Made by a program: the position numbers and the translations under genes. 23,138 bases of DNA from an uncultured Ruminococcus sp. (GTDB taxonomy: Bacteria > Bacillota > Clostridia > Oscillospirales > CAG-272). The stretch spans positions 1 to 23,138 of the forward strand of contig CADCPG010000170.1 in the NCBI GenBank assembly GCA_902803255.1. Direction: 5' to 3'. The notes beneath the pieces are model-generated. The model worked only from the letters and a program-made list of their open reading frames with translations. It was not told the DNA's origin and searched no databases. Positions 22,461-23,138 of the stretch are shown one piece after another; positions within the stretch are counted from its first letter, which is position 1, and every line of letters starts with the position of its first letter.

Positions 22461-23138
22461 TCAGTAGCTGATCCCGATGAGCCTGTGGTAGGCCTTCTGC
22501 CAGTAGTTGCTGTTTGCGACCTGCAGATTGTTGACGAACAGTATGTCGTCGAGCCCGGCGTCGGCGAACTGGGACTTCAGCTTGTTCGTGCTGTTGTAGC
22601 GCGGATCGACGACGTAGATGTTGCCGTAGTGCTCGATGAAAAACGGAACGAGCTGGTCGGCGTACGAGTCCTTGATCACGAGGATCGAGAGGTCCTGCGG
22701 ATTCTCGGGCACGTTGATGTGCACGAAGGGCTTGTCTCCGCCTATGAACGACGCGATCCCGCCGTTGTGCGAGACTGTCTGGAAGATCGCGTAGTCCCAT
22801 CTCCCGGTGACGGCTCCGGCGTCGTTTTTGTGCGTCATGACGCACGCCTTTTTCGAGACGTACGCCTCAATTGTATCCGGGAAGTTCCGCAGTTTCGCGG
22901 CGACCGCGTATTCGCTGTTGTAATTGTATATCGACCCTATGTAGTTCGCCCTGACGTAAGTCTTCGTGAACTCCGACACCGGCGTGGGCGTCATCCCCAC
23001 CGACGACACGAAGTCGGCGTAGGCGTAGTACGCGCCGAGGCTGTTCCAGTGGTGGTCGGTCCGGAGATACAGGTATTCGTCCCTGTGAGCCATGACGGTA
23101 TCGTAGATATTGACGAAATTGACGGCCGAACCGCTGTA
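22461..23138 (-). CDS. DHHW-family protein (AlgX/AlgJ-like SGNH domain), C-terminal part
   Basis: The last 225 residues of a protein that enters from beyond the right edge; the frame is open to the final base, so the ATG at 23093 is internal. The motif YLRTDHHWN gives the family its name, and the later IKDSYADQLVPFFIEHYGNI together with VVDPRYN forms the second half of an SGNH-like site. In the related AlgJ/AlgX acetyltransferases the Asp-His pair and a later Ser are catalytic, matching D-H in TDHHW and Ser in KDSYA. Clostridial DHHW genes are commonly found next to MBOAT O-acyltransferase genes, so an envelope polysaccharide O-acetylation role is likely. That neighbour lies outside the window and cannot be checked here. 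Confidence 0.92.
   Translation of the reverse strand, partial: YSGSAVNFVNIYDTVMAHRDEYLYLRTDHHWNSLGAYYAYADFVSSVGMTPTPVSEFTKTYVRANYIGSIYNYNSEYAVAAKLRNFPDTIEAYVSKKACVMTHKNDAGAVTGRWDYAIFQTVSHNGGIASFIGGDKPFVHINVPENPQDLSILVIKDSYADQLVPFFIEHYGNIYVVDPRYNSTNKLKSQFADAGLDDILFVNNLQVANSNYWQKAYHRLIGISY

Noticed and set aside
21604..22845. 413-codon minus-strand frame opposite metQ
   Set aside because: It runs across metQ, the terminator and into the DHHW gene in the wrong frame, so it cannot be a real gene.
23094..23138. Treating the ATG at 23093 as the start of the DHHW protein
   Set aside because: The frame stays open to the last base and the upstream residues read as continuing protein, and no ribosome site precedes that ATG, so the gene is partial.

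Overview
The window looks like a GC-rich chromosome segment from an uncultured or poorly studied member of the Clostridia (Bacillota). The support is strong purine-rich Shine-Dalgarno sites, consensus TTGACA/TATAAT promoters, a BMP-type nucleoside ABC transporter behind a guanine-type riboswitch, NrdR, a PadR/DUF1700/DUF4097 operon, lipoproteins with short Clostridia-like signal peptides, and a tRNA without an encoded CCA. No phage, transposase, CRISPR array or rRNA was seen. The species cannot be named from sequence alone.

Layout. (1) 1-3546, minus strand: a nucleoside/purine ABC uptake operon (consensus promoter, purine riboswitch, BMP lipoprotein, attenuator-like hairpin, duplicated ATPase, permease running off the left edge). 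(2) 3550-10367, minus: a large FtsX-type permease and its LolD/MacB-type ATPase, then a sugar module of FGGY kinase, L-fucose-isomerase-like protein and a TIM-like isomerase. The kinase start overlaps the ATPase stop, so all five genes may be one operon ending at a terminator at 3550-3602. (3) 10406-12314, plus: GTP-dependent PEP carboxykinase, divergent from region 2 and closed by a terminator that works in both directions. (4) 12317-12949, minus: an orphan lipoprotein. (5) 13166-15087, minus: PadR regulator, DUF1700 and DUF4097 proteins with overlapping genes and a palindrome across the promoter. (6) 15179-17138, minus: tRNA-Thr(GGU), nrdR and a secreted, C-terminally anchored protein, ending in two stacked terminators. 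(7) 17190-19451, minus: a PHP-domain protein followed by an AIM24-family protein. (8) 19534-22412, plus: a complete metNIQ methionine importer. (9) 22461-23138, minus: the C-terminal part of a DHHW-family protein continuing past the right edge.

How the genes work together. Regions 1 and 8 are nutrient importers, the first apparently controlled by guanine or a related purine. Region 2 couples an envelope-type ABC transporter to a three-enzyme sugar-phosphate pathway whose isomerase resembles EryH/L-erythrulose-phosphate isomerases, which hints at a four-carbon sugar. PEP carboxykinase links C4 acids and PEP. Region 5 is a probable self-regulated envelope-stress type operon. The items most worth a second look are the ABC/sugar operon, the riboswitch with its undefined expression platform, the very regular 19-20 residue repeat of the DUF4097 protein, and the unusual C-terminal tail of the secreted protein at 15342-16445.
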